NCBI GenBank assembly: GCA_964458335.1
Contig: CAYWIJ010000003.1
Span: forward strand, 26,787 to 90,786
Length of the DNA: 64,000 bases
From: Aalborg-AAW-1 sp964458335
Lineage (GTDB): Bacteria > Patescibacteriota > Gracilibacteria > Absconditabacterales > Absconditicoccaceae
Direction: 5' to 3'
Numbering within the stretch: position 1 is the first letter of the stretch; each line of letters begins with the position of its first letter. Of this stretch, positions 39,630-51,162 are shown piece after piece. The notes below the pieces were generated by a model. The model did not search any database and was not told where the DNA came from. It worked only from the letters and a program-made list of their open reading frames with translations. The position numbers and the translations under genes are program-made.

Positions 39630-40118
39630 CTATACTAAGAATGTTCTGGTTAAGATTCTCATAATCGCATAAGAGAAGATGATGATAAGTATTCCATAGA
39701 TAGCATTTCTGATAAGTGCAGGTTTAGGGCTTTCTCATCAGATAATGGACATAATATATTGATAGCCTACATAGATAAACATCAATCATCACATAGCAAT
39801 ACCAGCTTCAGAAAGCCACTTGAGAACTACAACTCCATAATTTAAGAGCGTATCCCACGTCATAATACCACTGACAAATTGTTGTTCGGTACTTAAATTT
39901 TGTACTTCTTTATCATATTGATTTCGTACAGTATCTTGTCCATCAATAATTCTGTCATGTGCGTTTGTTTGTTGCCCACTTTGTCCTGTAGTTGGAAGAG
40001 GTGCTTGAGGAATAATTTCTAATTGTGTGCTTTGAGCAAAAACGATAGAAATCTGACTGAAATATCATAGTATGATCATACATGAGGAAATTCAGAAGAG
40101 TATTTTTTTCATCATCAT
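39630..40118 (-). CDS. Secreted/membrane protein with two C-terminal helices
   Basis: 162 aa from ATG 40116-40118. Signal-peptide-like N-terminus (KILFGISSCMIILGYFSQISIVFA), a Gln/Thr-rich middle, then two hydrophobic helices (GIAMGGLMFIYVGYQYIM and YGILIIIFSYAIMRIL) separated by a polar loop. This resembles small VirB2/TrbC-like or PilN-like membrane proteins of CPR, without clear identity. Several TGA-Gly codons, two in GG pairs. Stop TAG. Confidence 0.6.
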
Positions 40119-40197
40119 ATCTTGAAGAGGAACTAAAATCTTCTTATTATACAAGATTTTGTACAATTATGCAAATAAATTCAGACTTTTATACCGT

Positions 40198-41226
40198 TTA
40201 GATAATTTCAATCTGTACACCACATAATCTACCAGCAAGTTTAATATTAGAAGCACCTCTACCAATAGCCATTGCTTTTTGGGTTTCAGGGATGATAACT
40301 TTCACTTTATTGCCATCAATTTCAAAATTTTGGACATCAGCAGGTCTAAGACAAGCTCTTACCATAGTTTCGAGATCATCAGAATATTCGATATAGTCGA
40401 CTTTCTCACCATCCAGTAGTGACAGAAGGATATTGATACGATCTCCCTTATGTCCGATCATAACTCCAACTGGATCAACATTGGCATCAGAACTTGATAC
40501 CACTACTTTTGTTTTGATACCTGCAGCTCTTGCAATCTTTTCGATACGAACAATACCTTCTTCTACTTCTGGGACGATTTTGTTAATGATAGCTTCGATG
40601 TATTCTTCTGAAGATTGAGTAATATCGAGAGTAATACCAGTACTATCTTTAGAAATTTGTTTCAAGAAGACAAAAATATCTTCACCTATTTCGTAGATTC
40701 TCTTTGGAATCTGTCCATCAGCAGGAAGTACAACAGGGATACCATCGATATCGAGAACGACAGTATTAGAATGAGATTTGATTACTTTTGCTCTTAGAAG
40801 TTCTCCTTGTTTATCTTGGAATTTGTCGAAGAATCTTTCTCTTTCGATACCTTTCAGGTATTGTTTGATGGTCTGAGCAGCAGCTTGTACTCCAATACGC
40901 GTAAAATTCAGTTCATCTGGAGTAATATCAATAAGCATTTGTTCTCCGATCTCAGCATCATCTCTCATCTCTTGTGCTTGTTCGAGATCAATTTGAAGTT
41001 GATCATCTTCTACTTCTTGTACCACATCGTATTGTCTATAGACAAGAATTTTACCTTCTTCATCGATATCAACCACAACTTCAGCTCTTTTATAGTCAGC
41101 ATAATCTTTACGAAAAGCTGATCTAATGCCCATTTTTACAATATCAATTACTTGATAAGGGTCAAATTTATAATCATCGACAAGTTGTAATATAGCTTCT
41201 TGTATGACTTTACCATCTAATTGCAT
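40198..41226 (-). CDS. nusA: Transcription termination/antitermination factor NusA
   Basis: 342 aa. N-terminal RNA-polymerase-binding domain, S1 domain (GELLRAKVIKSHSNTVVLDI), and two KH domains (ASDANVDPVGVMIGHKGDRI; KAMAIGRGASNIKLAG). NusA modulates pausing, termination and antitermination. It lacks the C-terminal acidic repeats of proteobacteria, as usual. No UGA codon. Stop TAG at 40198. Confidence 0.95.
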   Translation of the reverse strand: MQLDGKVIQEAILQLVDDYKFDPYQVIDIVKMGIRSAFRKDYADYKRAEVVVDIDEEGKILVYRQYDVVQEVEDDQLQIDLEQAQEMRDDAEIGEQMLIDITPDELNFTRIGVQAAAQTIKQYLKGIERERFFDKFQDKQGELLRAKVIKSHSNTVVLDIDGIPVVLPADGQIPKRIYEIGEDIFVFLKQISKDSTGITLDITQSSEEYIEAIINKIVPEVEEGIVRIEKIARAAGIKTKVVVSSSDANVDPVGVMIGHKGDRINILLSLLDGEKVDYIEYSDDLETMVRACLRPADVQNFEIDGNKVKVIIPETQKAMAIGRGASNIKLAGRLCGVQIEII

Positions 41227-41428
41227 TTTTTTAGTTTAATAAGGTAAAAGGTTTATAAGGTTATAAAGTTCTTGAAGGATAATTCAATAAAATATATTTT
41301 CCTATAAAAAGGGAAAGAAGTAGGCAATAGCCTACTCCTCAACGAAAAGATAATAGATATTTTGAAATGAATTTCAAGAGAAAATTGATATTTCATTGTC
41401 TTTTTCGCCTGATGGCGAATTTCTTTTT

Positions 41429-41602
41429 TTATCAAGAAAAAAAGAAATCAAGAACTCATCAAGACTCACAGATATTTTGGTATCCTCTCGTTCCTCGAGT
41501 AAGAAGCTCTATTAGAGTTGAGATTGGTGAGTGGAAGCCATAAGCTATATCGGTCAGCGATTTATGTTCTGATTGTTGTTGAATATTAGTTCGGTCGTTC
41601 AT
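41429..41602 (-). CDS. Small hypothetical protein
   Basis: 57 aa, ATG 41600-41602, TAA 41429, with two adjacent TGA read as Gly near the end (ESGGVLDFF). Polar, no motif. It overlaps no other gene but includes a segment (TRGTRGYQN) whose DNA resembles a dispersed repeat. Could be spurious. Confidence 0.3.
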
Positions 41603-41646
41603 ACAGGTTGATGAGTTCACCTGTTTATTTGTTGTTGTTTAGAAAT

Positions 41647-42102
41647 TTATTTCAACACTGTATGGATAATCTTTCATTTTTTTATATGGATCACTTCTCC
41701 TATAAGATGACTAGCAAGTGCAGAGATACTATCATTGTGTCCGATGAGACAAACATGTTGCTTATTGCTCGGTAACTCTTGAAGGATATGGAGTAGCGTA
41801 TCATACTGTTCTTCAAAGGTATATATACGATTGTCGTAAATAATCCAATCTGGGTCGATATCAAGAAGAGAGCATAAAAGGTTACAAGTCTGACTACAAC
41901 GCACGGCAGGGCTACAAATAATTATATCGATGTTTTGAAGTTCATTTGGATGTCTATGGAGACGTTCAAGAAAATCACTACGTCATTCTGGAGTAAGAGG
42001 ACGAAGAAAGTCAGATTGATCTCATTTTTTCTCTTCTGCTATTCCGTGACGAATCAGAGTAATCTCATATGATCAGAATAAAAATTTTGAGCTTATCGTC
42101 AT
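41647..42102 (-). CDS. Histidine phosphatase superfamily protein (SixA-like)
   Basis: 151 aa. RHG motif LIRHGIAEEKK, an internal CSPAVRCSQTC with the second catalytic Arg, and LIGHNDSISALA with the second His, matching small branch-1 histidine phosphatases such as SixA, which dephosphorylate phospho-His proteins. UGA encodes Gly in EGRSDFL and other places. ATG 42100-42102, stop TAA. Confidence 0.8.
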
Positions 42103-42149
42103 ACTATGCTAAGATAGTAGTCTTTTAGGTGGACTGTTGCAAGAAAAGA

Positions 42150-42902
42150 TTAATTTTCTTTATACGATCTATGGTCTTGTTGTTTATATTGCTTAGCAAG
42201 AGTATTAGTTTTTTCTTTTTTAAAGATAGAAAAAGTATAGTCTGGTTCTTGTTGTAGCTGATTTTTGATTTCTGTTTCAAAAGGTGTGATTATCTCTTTT
42301 TTAATAGGTTGATTATGCTTTTTATTGAGTAAGTTTATTTCATCATTGTTGTATCATACATCATGCAGAAGCTTATTGGTATTATGTTTTTTTTGTACTT
42401 TTACTGGTGTGATTTTATATTTTATATTAAAATCTGCTATAATATAATCTATTTCTTCTTTGAGTTCTGGTAACTGTTCATGAAGTCTTTTATTAAATTC
42501 AAGAGTTTGGTTTCTACTATTATCAATAATATTATTATCTTTATAAGCTTTATGAAAACATCTATTATACATATATTCTTCTAAGACTTGTTTACTAGCA
42601 TTGAGAGATGCAAGCAATTCATTTATTATAGTATAACGATCTTCTCATACAATATAATCAGATAAAGGTTGTGCTAAAATTTCATGGCTATGTTTTTCTA
42701 CATAATTAGTGTTAAATTCATCAAAAAGTTCTGTAGATATATGATAGAGTAGATTATTGTAATCATTTACTTTGGTCTTGTGAGCAGCAGATTTACCAAG
42801 AGTAATAATGAGGTCTGTTTGACTTTCATTGATTGTTATGAATACTTCTGTTAGCGTTCAGTATTCATTTACTTTCTTGTCTATAGTATTTTGAAGATCC
42901 AT
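42150..42902 (-). CDS. Hypothetical protein
   Basis: 250 aa, ATG 42900-42902, stop TAA, UGA codons as Gly. Highly charged, Asn/Lys/Gln-rich, helical (LLASLNASKQVLEEYMYN), basic C-terminus (KQYKQQDHRSYKEN). No membrane segment or known motif. Possibly DNA/RNA binding. Confidence 0.6.
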
Positions 42903-43031
42903 AATGATGTAATTATATTATAAATTTTCATAACTATTGACATAGATAATAAAAAATATATCTAATGCAATAGAAAGTAAAAATAAAAAAAGATCCCAAA
43001 AGATCTCTTCTTATTTGTTTTTTTATTTGAT

Positions 43032-44987
43032 TTATAAGTTAGGATTTGGTGCAATTCTTACTGGATATTCATCTGGTACATAATACCCCTTAATCATTGT
43101 CAAACATTTGGTCACATTGTTTTGCCAGTTATATTGTGATGTTGCATAATTTTTACCATCTGGGTTTCCATATCCATTATAATCCAGAAGGATATGATAT
43201 TGACCAAGGTAGGCATTGTTGAGAGTGGTATAGATACGTCTTGCTCCAGCCATTGGACTTTCATAAGCAATTCTATCTCATCTATCATTATTACCTACAT
43301 TACCAATATTGTTTGATGTACTGAGATTTCTACCCAGTGTTGATTCGGCGAAAGCAATACAGATACCAACATCGACATCAATATTGGTACCAGCAGAAGC
43401 ATCTTCTCGAAATACAGATTGTCTATACACTCATACTCCATAACTATTAAGGAAGCTTTGTCTTCTTTCTTCTACACTATCTCCTGCTACTGATTTGACG
43501 GTGTAAAGATCTCTAGGTAAAGAATATTTGTCTTTCAAGTATCTGAATTTATAACCCGTTGGTATTCCTGACTGATCCTGTAAAGTAGAAAGATCAAGAT
43601 AGTCAATAGGATTTACAAATTCACCTTTTTCTATTACCATGAAGGTAAGATTAGGTCCTCCTGCAACGAATCCAGCTCCTTTTGTTCCTGGTTCTCCTCC
43701 ACTATATCCGATAATCTGTCACCTTCTAACGATGTCACCTTCTTGTACTATTACTTGATTTGGATACAGATAAACGGTCATACGTCCATTTTTATGAATC
43801 ATCAATATCCAATTCAGTCAGATAGTATCTTTGTTGGCTATTTTATAGACTAATCATTCATCGACTGCATAGAGAGGTGTATTTTGCTCTGCAGGGATTT
43901 CAATACCCTGGAAAGGAACTTTATATTGTTTTTCATATTCTTTATCACCAAAATATCTTGAGATGGTTTCTACAGGATAAATAGGCCAAGAAAGTGGTGC
44001 AGCATTTTCATCTCTCTTTGCATATGCTTGTGTTTTCTCAAGTTCACCGATCTTTGTTTCGACATCGAATGATGCTTTCGAAAAATCAAGATTATTTACT
44101 TCTTTTACTGTTTCAGTAATATCAGTGTAGACATCAGATTGTGTACTGAACAGATATGCAAGTTCTTTGTTCATCTTTACTTTATTACTTTCATAGAGAG
44201 TAAGGTAATCTGATAGAAATTTCCTTTGTTCTTGTAAATCTTTGAGACGTTGTTGATAATCTTGTACGAGAGATCTGATTGCAGTCCTGTTATTATTAGA
44301 ATTTTTGATCTGAGTAATAGTAGCCTTTTCCTGAGTAGTAAGAGTATCCATGAGCGTATTCATTTTACCCATAATAGTTTCTATTAAGGCAGTGTTAGAG
44401 AGTTCATTACTAATTTCTGCATCAGATTTTATGAAGAGCTTAAGTTCATCAATAGTACCATCAGTTTTATAATATTCATTTTGGAGTTTGTACATAAATT
44501 GAGCAAACTTCTCGATATTTCCTTTAGTTTCATCAAGAGTTCTACGAATTTGGGTAACTTTATCTACTGATGAGACGATATTTTTTTGATAAAAATAGAT
44601 TTTTTTGATAGCGACTGCTAATGTATTTTTTGTACTATCAATATCATTGATAATACGGATCACCTCTCATCTTGTCTCGAGATATTGCTTATCATCAGTT
44701 CCATATTTTCTATCAAGTCTGAGTATCTGTTCTCTCAGTTTTTTGACACCTTGATCAAGTTCATTCAGTGTCGCTTGTGCTTGTTCTTGAGAGAAAAGAG
44801 TTTCTGTTTCTGATAGATAGGTAGTATCAGCAGATTCTGTGATCTTCTTCGCTTGTTCTGGATCAGCAAAAAAGATAGTTGTTTCACTTGGTGCACGTAA
44901 TGCTGTTTCTCCAGAATCTTGAGCAAATACATTGAGACTATTACTGATCAGTGTTATAATGAGGAGGAGAGAAAGTGTTTTTTTCAT
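43032..44987 (-). CDS. Secreted LytM-type pseudopeptidase with coiled coil and C-terminal lysozyme-like domain
   Basis: 651 aa. Signal peptide (MKKTLSLLLIITLISNSLNVFA), long coiled-coil from about residue 60 to 300 (many KLREQ / LKDLQEQRK heptads), then an M23-like fold (PVETISRYFGDKEY; IPAEQNTPLYAVDEG). Its zinc ligands are missing: FQGIEI in place of HxGxD and NLTFMV in place of HxH, so it should be inactive like EnvC/NlpD activators. The C-terminal 150 residues (AFAESTLGRNLSTSNNIGNV) look like a glycosidase/transglycosylase domain with the Glu in FAESTLG. It lies next to a sortase gene. UGA codons as Gly occur between the domains. Confidence 0.78.
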
Positions 44988-45099
44988 GGTAAGAGGGAGT
45001 TATGAATGGTAAATAGTTATTAGTTACTAGGTATTGGTTATTAGGAACCATGATGCTTGCTACTTTATTACCTGTTACTTTTTTTGATTGATACCTTTT

Positions 45100-45975
45100 T
45101 TACTTTATTTCTCTGAGTTTTCCAAAGATGAGAATACGTTGTTTGTCTGATCCGATGGGATAACAACCTAAGAGCGTCAGATAATCTCCATCTTTGTATT
45201 TCATATATTCTTCATTGACTTTATTTGGACTAACGATAGATCTTCCTATGACTTCATATTCATACAGTTTTCCTTGATGAATGACTTGCATGATATCCCC
45301 GTTATTGAGTTTGGTGATCTGAGAGAAGATAGTAGCGTAAGGATTCTTTTTCCATGATTCGTAACTGGTATGTCAGAAGATAAGCGTATTTCATCCCATT
45401 CCTGGATAAGGAGTAGTAGGATATTGGACGACACCATGGTAGAGATCTTTGTCAAAATCATCTTTTGTAATACTATCAATATGTTTGGAGAAAGAAGATT
45501 GTAAGAGTGGAGTATTGACGTTGATTTTTGGGATGATCACTCTATCTGTGGGTGGAAGAGTGTTGAAATCAAGATTGTAGCTATTGAGATTCTCTTGTAA
45601 ATTATTAGATATGACATCTTTCCCAACGAAATCATCAGTTTTATAAGTAGCAAGAGCATCAACGGATTGAGTAATTTTATCCATTTCTATTTTCTTCCTT
45701 AAGAAATCTTCGTCTACTATTTTATCTGATTCTTTATTTTTTTTGAGCAAGAGATTATTGTTTGTGCTGATAGTAGTAGTAGTTCCACTGAATTGATTCA
45801 CAAGATCGAGCAAAGCTGATTGGTATAACTGAGCATTTACAACAACATTACTCACAATAAACACTACTACAAAAAATATGGAAAAATTTTTTAGTTCTTT
45901 GAGAGTTCTTTTGAGAAGAGATCCTCATTTTTGCTTATCAATATGATATTCTAAGTGTTCAAGAGTGGTAAACAT
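45100..45975 (-). CDS. Sortase
   Basis: 291 aa from ATG 45973-45975. A short cytoplasmic basic segment, a membrane helix (FSIFFVVVFIVSNVVV), a linker, then the sortase beta-barrel: IPKINVNTPLL, NTLIFGHTSYESW with the catalytic His, TLLGCYPIGSDKQR with catalytic Cys and Arg. Sortases cut LPXTG-like sorting signals and anchor proteins to the wall. TGA 45391 encodes Gly in MGGNTLIFG. Stop TAA 45100. No LPXTG protein was recognised in the window. Confidence 0.85.
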
Positions 45976-46221
45976 TTCAATCAATTAGCAATTATAAATT
46001 AGTAATGAGCAATATTTTGCTTCATTCAATTATACTCCTTTTGCAATACAGTACAAAAAAGTGATGTTCTGACAGGGTGTAAGTATTGACTATTGTATAA
46101 ATAATTGATATATAGTGTGTATGTCATCTTTTTATGATAACTTATGGTTAGCGGAATCGAGTTGACAAAAAATAATTTTAGAGTAGTATTGAGTATTTTT
46201 ATACTGTATCGTTGTGATATT

Positions 46222-46701
46222 ATGGATAAATATGAAAATATGGATACTTCTGATGAAAAAATATCAAAATATAGAGAAATTTTGAAACAAGCACATCAGA
46301 AAGGAATCTTAGATAATGAATGAAAAGAGCTTTATATTGTTTTTACCACTCCTCATTTAGAGTTAGAGAAAATGTATCCTGAAGCCAAAGCACAACTGAT
46401 CTACAATACAGCAACCTATTTGAATAATCTTCTTACGGCTGTTGATCCTTGAGATGTATCTGTGAACGATCTTATGAAACAACAGATAGATATTGAGCAT
46501 TCAAAGCTCCCTGTCAGAGCAAAAAATTTTCTCATTTCACTCAAAATAGTCACCCGGTGAGATGTATTAGCATTATCTGTCTCTCAACAAGGACAACAAC
46601 GTTATCTGTGAGCTACAGCTATCGGTGGAAAGACTTTGGATGATATCAAGCAGTTTGTAAAAGAAAATACTGGACAAGAACTTACCATTGAGGAGAAATA
46701 G
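46222..46701 (+). CDS. Hypothetical protein with RNA polymerase alpha-CTD-like tail
   Basis: 159 aa. The C-terminal third (LKIVTRGDVLALSVSQQGQ, GGKTLDDIKQFVKENTG) has the spacing of the helix-hairpin seen in RNA polymerase alpha C-terminal domains, and UGA encodes Gly in TRGD and YLGAT. The rest is helical. Function unknown. Followed by a strong terminator. Confidence 0.6.
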
Positions 46702-46723
46702 TATATTTTTGTGAGTAGTGAAA

Positions 46724-46760
46724 AAGCAGGAGAGTAAAATACCTTCCTGCTTAGTTTTTT
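46724..46760 (+). terminator. Rho-independent terminator
   Basis: Stem AAGCAGGA / TCCTGCTT, loop of about 13 nt, then AGTTTTTTT, 23 bp after the TAG of the preceding gene. Confidence 0.8.
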
Positions 46761-46767
46761 TAAGAGA

Positions 46768-46890
46768 TTAGATAATAATCCCCATTTTGTAATACAAAGC
46801 TCTTTCTGCTATTTCTTTGTGGTTAGGGCAGTATATGGTACCTTCGATTTTTACTTTGCTTCTAAAGAAGTCCATACGATCTTTGAACAT
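46768..46890 (-). CDS. Small hypothetical protein (40 aa)
   Basis: 40 aa, ATG 46888-46890, stop TAA, no UGA. MFKDRMDFFRSKVKIEG then TIYCPNHKEIAERALYY. The CPNHKEIA segment looks like part of a zinc-binding or small nucleic-acid-binding protein. Convergent with the preceding gene across the terminator. Uncertain. Confidence 0.35.
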   Translation of the reverse strand: MFKDRMDFFRSKVKIEGTIYCPNHKEIAERALYYKMGIII

Positions 46891-47085
46891 TTAATATTCT
46901 TTCGGGTTTTATGGTTGATTTTGGAGCATAAAATCTTATAAGATAGGTAATGTAGTGACTGGATTACTAGAGATTGTAATCAAACTTATGATGGCATTGA
47001 AAGAATGTATTTATTGTCTTTATATGTTGCAAAAATAATTATAAACCACTATAGTTAAGTGTCTTTAGTAATGTTTGTTATCGTG

Positions 47086-48105
47086 ATGAGAAAAATAATA
47101 TGACTGATCTTGTCTATAGTATTCATAACTCCAGTATGGGCAGATAATCAAGAGATAATAGCAAAGGATGAAGTCCAACTGTGTGTTGATCTTAGTGAAT
47201 TTAATGATATGACAGATATCCATGATATAAGTCTTGCATGGATTACATATAATAACACAAATCCTAAGACAAGTCTGATTGGTAGAGAATTTACCCTACA
47301 ATCTTGAATTCAATGTAATATTATTAAAAAATGAAAAATAAATACTCAAAATGAGTGAGTATTGTGAATAACAATATCTCAAAATATAGAAAATACACAA
47401 AAAGTACTCTATAGTTCTGTTTGAGTACAAAATAAAATGAGATCAATACAATCTATTACTTATCATGCGAAGGTATATAGAAGATTAGATGGAACACTAT
47501 CCGCTACAGTACTTCATAAAACCATTACCACAACTTTATGAAAAACTTATTCAGAATCGTGAGATCTTTATGCTAATTTTGTAGGAGATTTTACATCACA
47601 AGCTGTTCAAAAACTCTATGATATAGGGGCAACAAAATATAAAACAGTACAAACTTTTATGGCTTGAAATGATTTTACGAGAGAACAAGCAGCAAAATTT
47701 TTTGTAGAAGTTTGGAAAGCAATCCATTCTCCTAATAATGAGCAATGAGGAATGGATAGGTCAGAATGTCACTTTATTGATAGTGATTATGCTGATCCTA
47801 CTTTAAAAAACTATATTTATAATGCTTGCCAGTTATGACTAATGAAAGGTGTATCTGAACAGCAAAAATTTTATCCTAAAGCATATATGTCAGCGATGGA
47901 ATCTATTACAGTAATGATGAGATTATATGGTATGTGAACTGACATGAAAGAACAACCTTGGTATTTACCATATTATAATGGAGCCATAAATATTGATTTA
48001 TTTAGATATATCCCCTATAAACCACAATTAGGACAATTTGGAAGCTTTTCAAGATGATATGTGGCTCTTGCTCTCTATAGATTATTAGAATTGGAAGGAA
48101 AATAA
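47086..48105 (+). CDS. Secreted protein with SLH-like domain
   Basis: 339 aa, ATG 47086, stop TAA, many TGA codons as Gly. Signal peptide (IIGLILSIVFITPVWA), then a beta-rich region and a C-terminal S-layer-homology-like stretch (FTREQAAKFFVEVWKAI; CHFIDSDYADPTLKNYIYNA; GLMKGVSEQQKFYPKAYM), the pattern that binds pyruvylated cell-wall polymer. Likely S-layer or surface-anchored. Confidence 0.75.
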
Positions 48106-48193
48106 AGATAAGATTTATGGATTGTTTTCTTGGTTCTTTGTCGTAATGACTATCAGATTGCTAATTTTTAATTATTAATTGTTGATTTATTCT

Positions 48194-49951
48194 ATGCATC
48201 GTACTCATACTTGTGGTGAATTGACTTCTGCTCACATTGGACAAACCGTTACTCTTTCTGCTTGGATCTCATCTCTGAGAAATATGGGAGGACTAGTTTT
48301 TATCGATTTGAGAGATAGATATGGAGTGACCCAAGTGACGCTGGATCCTGCGATCGTAGGACAAGAGCTTGTTGATCAAGCAGCTGGATATAATAACGAA
48401 TACGTCCTGAAAGTAACTGGAGAAGTTATTGCGAGACCCGACAATATGAAGAATCCTGACATGGTGACCGGAGAGATCGAGATTCGTGCAACGCACATAG
48501 AACTCGTGTCAGAATCTAAGATTTTGCCTTTTGCTATCGATGAAGACCCGAAGACGAGTGAAGAAAACAGAATGAAATATCGTTATCTTGATCTTCGTAG
48601 AGAACCAGTGAAGGATAATATTATCTTCCGTGCGAAGATGAATCAGTTTACGCGTAACTGGTTTTCTGATCATGATTTCTTAGAAGTACAGACTCCAATT
48701 TTTACCGTTTCCTCTCCAGAAGGAGCGAGAGATTATCTCATCCCAAGTCGTGTCAATCCTGGTCAATTTTATGCTCTTCCGCAAGCTCCACAGCAGTACA
48801 AACAATTGCTTATGGTAGGGTGAATTGACAAATATTTCCAGATTGCACCTTGTTTCCGTGATGAAGATCCAAGAGCAGATCGTCATAGTTGTGAGTTCTA
48901 TCAGATCGACTGTGAGATGTCCTTTGTAGAGCAGGAAGATGTCTATAAGGTTGCTGAATCCTATAGTCGTGATTTGGTCGAACACCTTACTCCTCACAAA
49001 GAGATCATTGTAGATTTCACCAGACTGTCGTATCATGATGCTTTAGAAAGATATGGTTCAGATAAGCCTGATTTGAGATTTGATAGTCAGATGGTTGAAG
49101 TTACCTCACTCTTTTCAAACAGTGAACTGGAGTTTCTCTCTTCTGCTCCAAGTGTGAAAGCGATCATCCTTCATCAACTTCCTACCCGTAAAGAAATCGA
49201 TGCTCTGACTGAAGTGGTTAAGATAGCAGGATTGGGTGGATTGGCCTATATCCAGATTAAAGAAGATGGAATATCATGATCAATTGCTTCTAAACTTACA
49301 GAAGAAGAAAAACAAACTCTTCTGACTGAAACTCACGCTCAGGTTTGAGAAACCATATTTTTCCTTGTCGGTGACAAGAAAGTTGTCTTGAAAGCTGGAG
49401 ATAAACTCAGAAATGCGTGTAGAGATATGTTTGGTTTAGTCAATACGAATCATCTTGGATTTGTGTGGATCGAAGATTTCCCATTCTTTGAAGAAGATGA
49501 GAGCAAATCGAGTGGACTAGAATTTGGACACAATCCGTTCTCGTATATCAAAGGAGGGCGTGAAACTGTTGAAAACGTACAACCACTTGAACGACAGACG
49601 ACACAATATGATCTTACGTGTAATGGTTACGAAATTCTTTCCTGATCTATCCGTAATCATGATCCAGAGATACTCGTAAAAGTTTTTGAGACTGCTGGAT
49701 ATACGATCGATGATATTAAGAAAAGATTTGGAACGATGTATGAAGCATTCCAATATGGTTGTCCACCTCATGGAGGATTCGCCTTTGGATTTGATCGTCT
49801 GATGATGATCCTCAGAGATGAGGCAAACATCCGTGAATGTTACGCCTTTCCAAAATCTGGTCGTGCACAAGATGTGATGATGAATGCACCCAGCTTCATC
49901 GACCCTGAAGAACTTGCTGATCTTTCTATTGCAACTCTTACTACTGAATAA
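48194..49951 (+). CDS. aspS: Aspartyl-tRNA synthetase
   Basis: 585 aa. N-terminal OB domain (LSAWISSLRNMGGLVFIDLRD), class II motif 2 (CFRDEDPRADRHSCEFYQID) and motif 3 (PHGGFAFGFDRLMMI). The GatA gene in the window indicates the amidation route, so AspRS may be non-discriminating. TGA 48821-48823 gives Gly in LLMVGGIDKYFQ, where most bacteria have AGFD. Further TGAs occur at 49277 and in Gly-Ile/Ser contexts. ATG 48194; stop TAA. Confidence 0.95.
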
Positions 49952-49973
49952 CTCTGCACCTGCAGAGTTTTTT
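49951..49973 (+). terminator. Rho-independent terminator of aspS
   Basis: Stem ACTCTGCA / TGCAGAGT with a 2-nt CC loop, then TTTTTT, immediately downstream of aspS. Confidence 0.8.
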
Positions 49974-49989
49974 ATTTGTGTGGATAAAA

Positions 49990-50997
49990 ATGACAAATCT
50001 TCCTACAGAATCAATACATCATGTAACTCCTTTGTCTAATATTTTATTATGACGTCAAGAGTGTAATAAGTTAAGAATGGATCATACTGACCATATAAGT
50101 TTACATAAAACATGTGATCTTGATAAAGATATGTACCCTGCAAGGATGGATGAATTATATGCATCAATCAATAGTGATTTATTATTATCATTATCGAGTA
50201 TAGATACTTTGTATGAGCACTTAGAGTACTTCTTTGATAATTATGAGAAGCTTCCAGATCATGTTAAGATTGATATATGAAAAAAATGGAAACAAATCGC
50301 AATGTATCATCTCAATCAATGGCCACAGATTACTAATACTGATGGAGATAATTATTGGAAACTTCACAGATCAGAAATTGAAAAATGGTGAGATATCTTA
50401 ACCTCAAATGATATGGAATATATTATGATGCAAGATAAGTCTATAGTAAAAGATTTGATGTTACATGTCTTTCGTAGACTTAAAAAACATGGATTTAATG
50501 AAGATATTTTGTATTGAGTTACTCAACCGACGACAGAACAATATATGATACCCTTAAGGATGCGTTGAAAAAATACAGATTCAAATCAAGTATCAATAAA
50601 ATCTCATATATACGAACATATATGAGACAAAATAAAATGAAAAGGTGGAATTAATCTAAGATGAGCAAGAGATCAAACCAATGGATCCTATATCTTCTGA
50701 TCAGAAGAATGGAAAAGATGGTATGAACCTCAACATAAATATTTAATAAAATTAGAAGAGGTAGTTGATGATTATTATGGTGTTAAAATACGAGATATTT
50801 ATCTCAAAAAAATGAGTAAACAATTGTTTGATACTATAGGACAATGGAATACTATACAAAATATTTTATGAGAAGATAATACATATAAACAAAAAAGTAG
50901 ATCTTTCCATGGTATGCATGAAGAAATGACAAAAGTCTCTTGAATGATGTGAGATCGTCTCAAAAAACTCCTTTTAGATGAATATTGTTTTTTGTAA
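49990..50997 (+). CDS. Hypothetical protein
   Basis: 335 aa, ATG 49990, stop TAA, many TGA codons as Gly. Charged and aromatic, no signal peptide, no membrane helix, no known motif. Begins just after the aspS terminator. GKGGINLRGARDQTNGS is the only loop-like Gly-rich segment. Unknown function. Confidence 0.6.
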
Positions 50998-51162
50998 CGA
51001 TTCCTTTGCACGAGATAGTTATAAAGTTACTTTACTGAATATATTATCTTATATAAGTAGTATAGATTCTAAAAGTAAATGATTTATTGTTTAATTCTCT
51101 TGCAATAGTACTTCTATATTATTATAATATATTATATACATTTTACATATTATGTCACTAAT

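Noticed and set aside
41405..41430. Hairpin TTCGCC/GGCGAA followed by TTTCTTTTTTT on the plus strand
   Set aside because: It has terminator shape on the plus strand, but no plus-strand gene precedes it.
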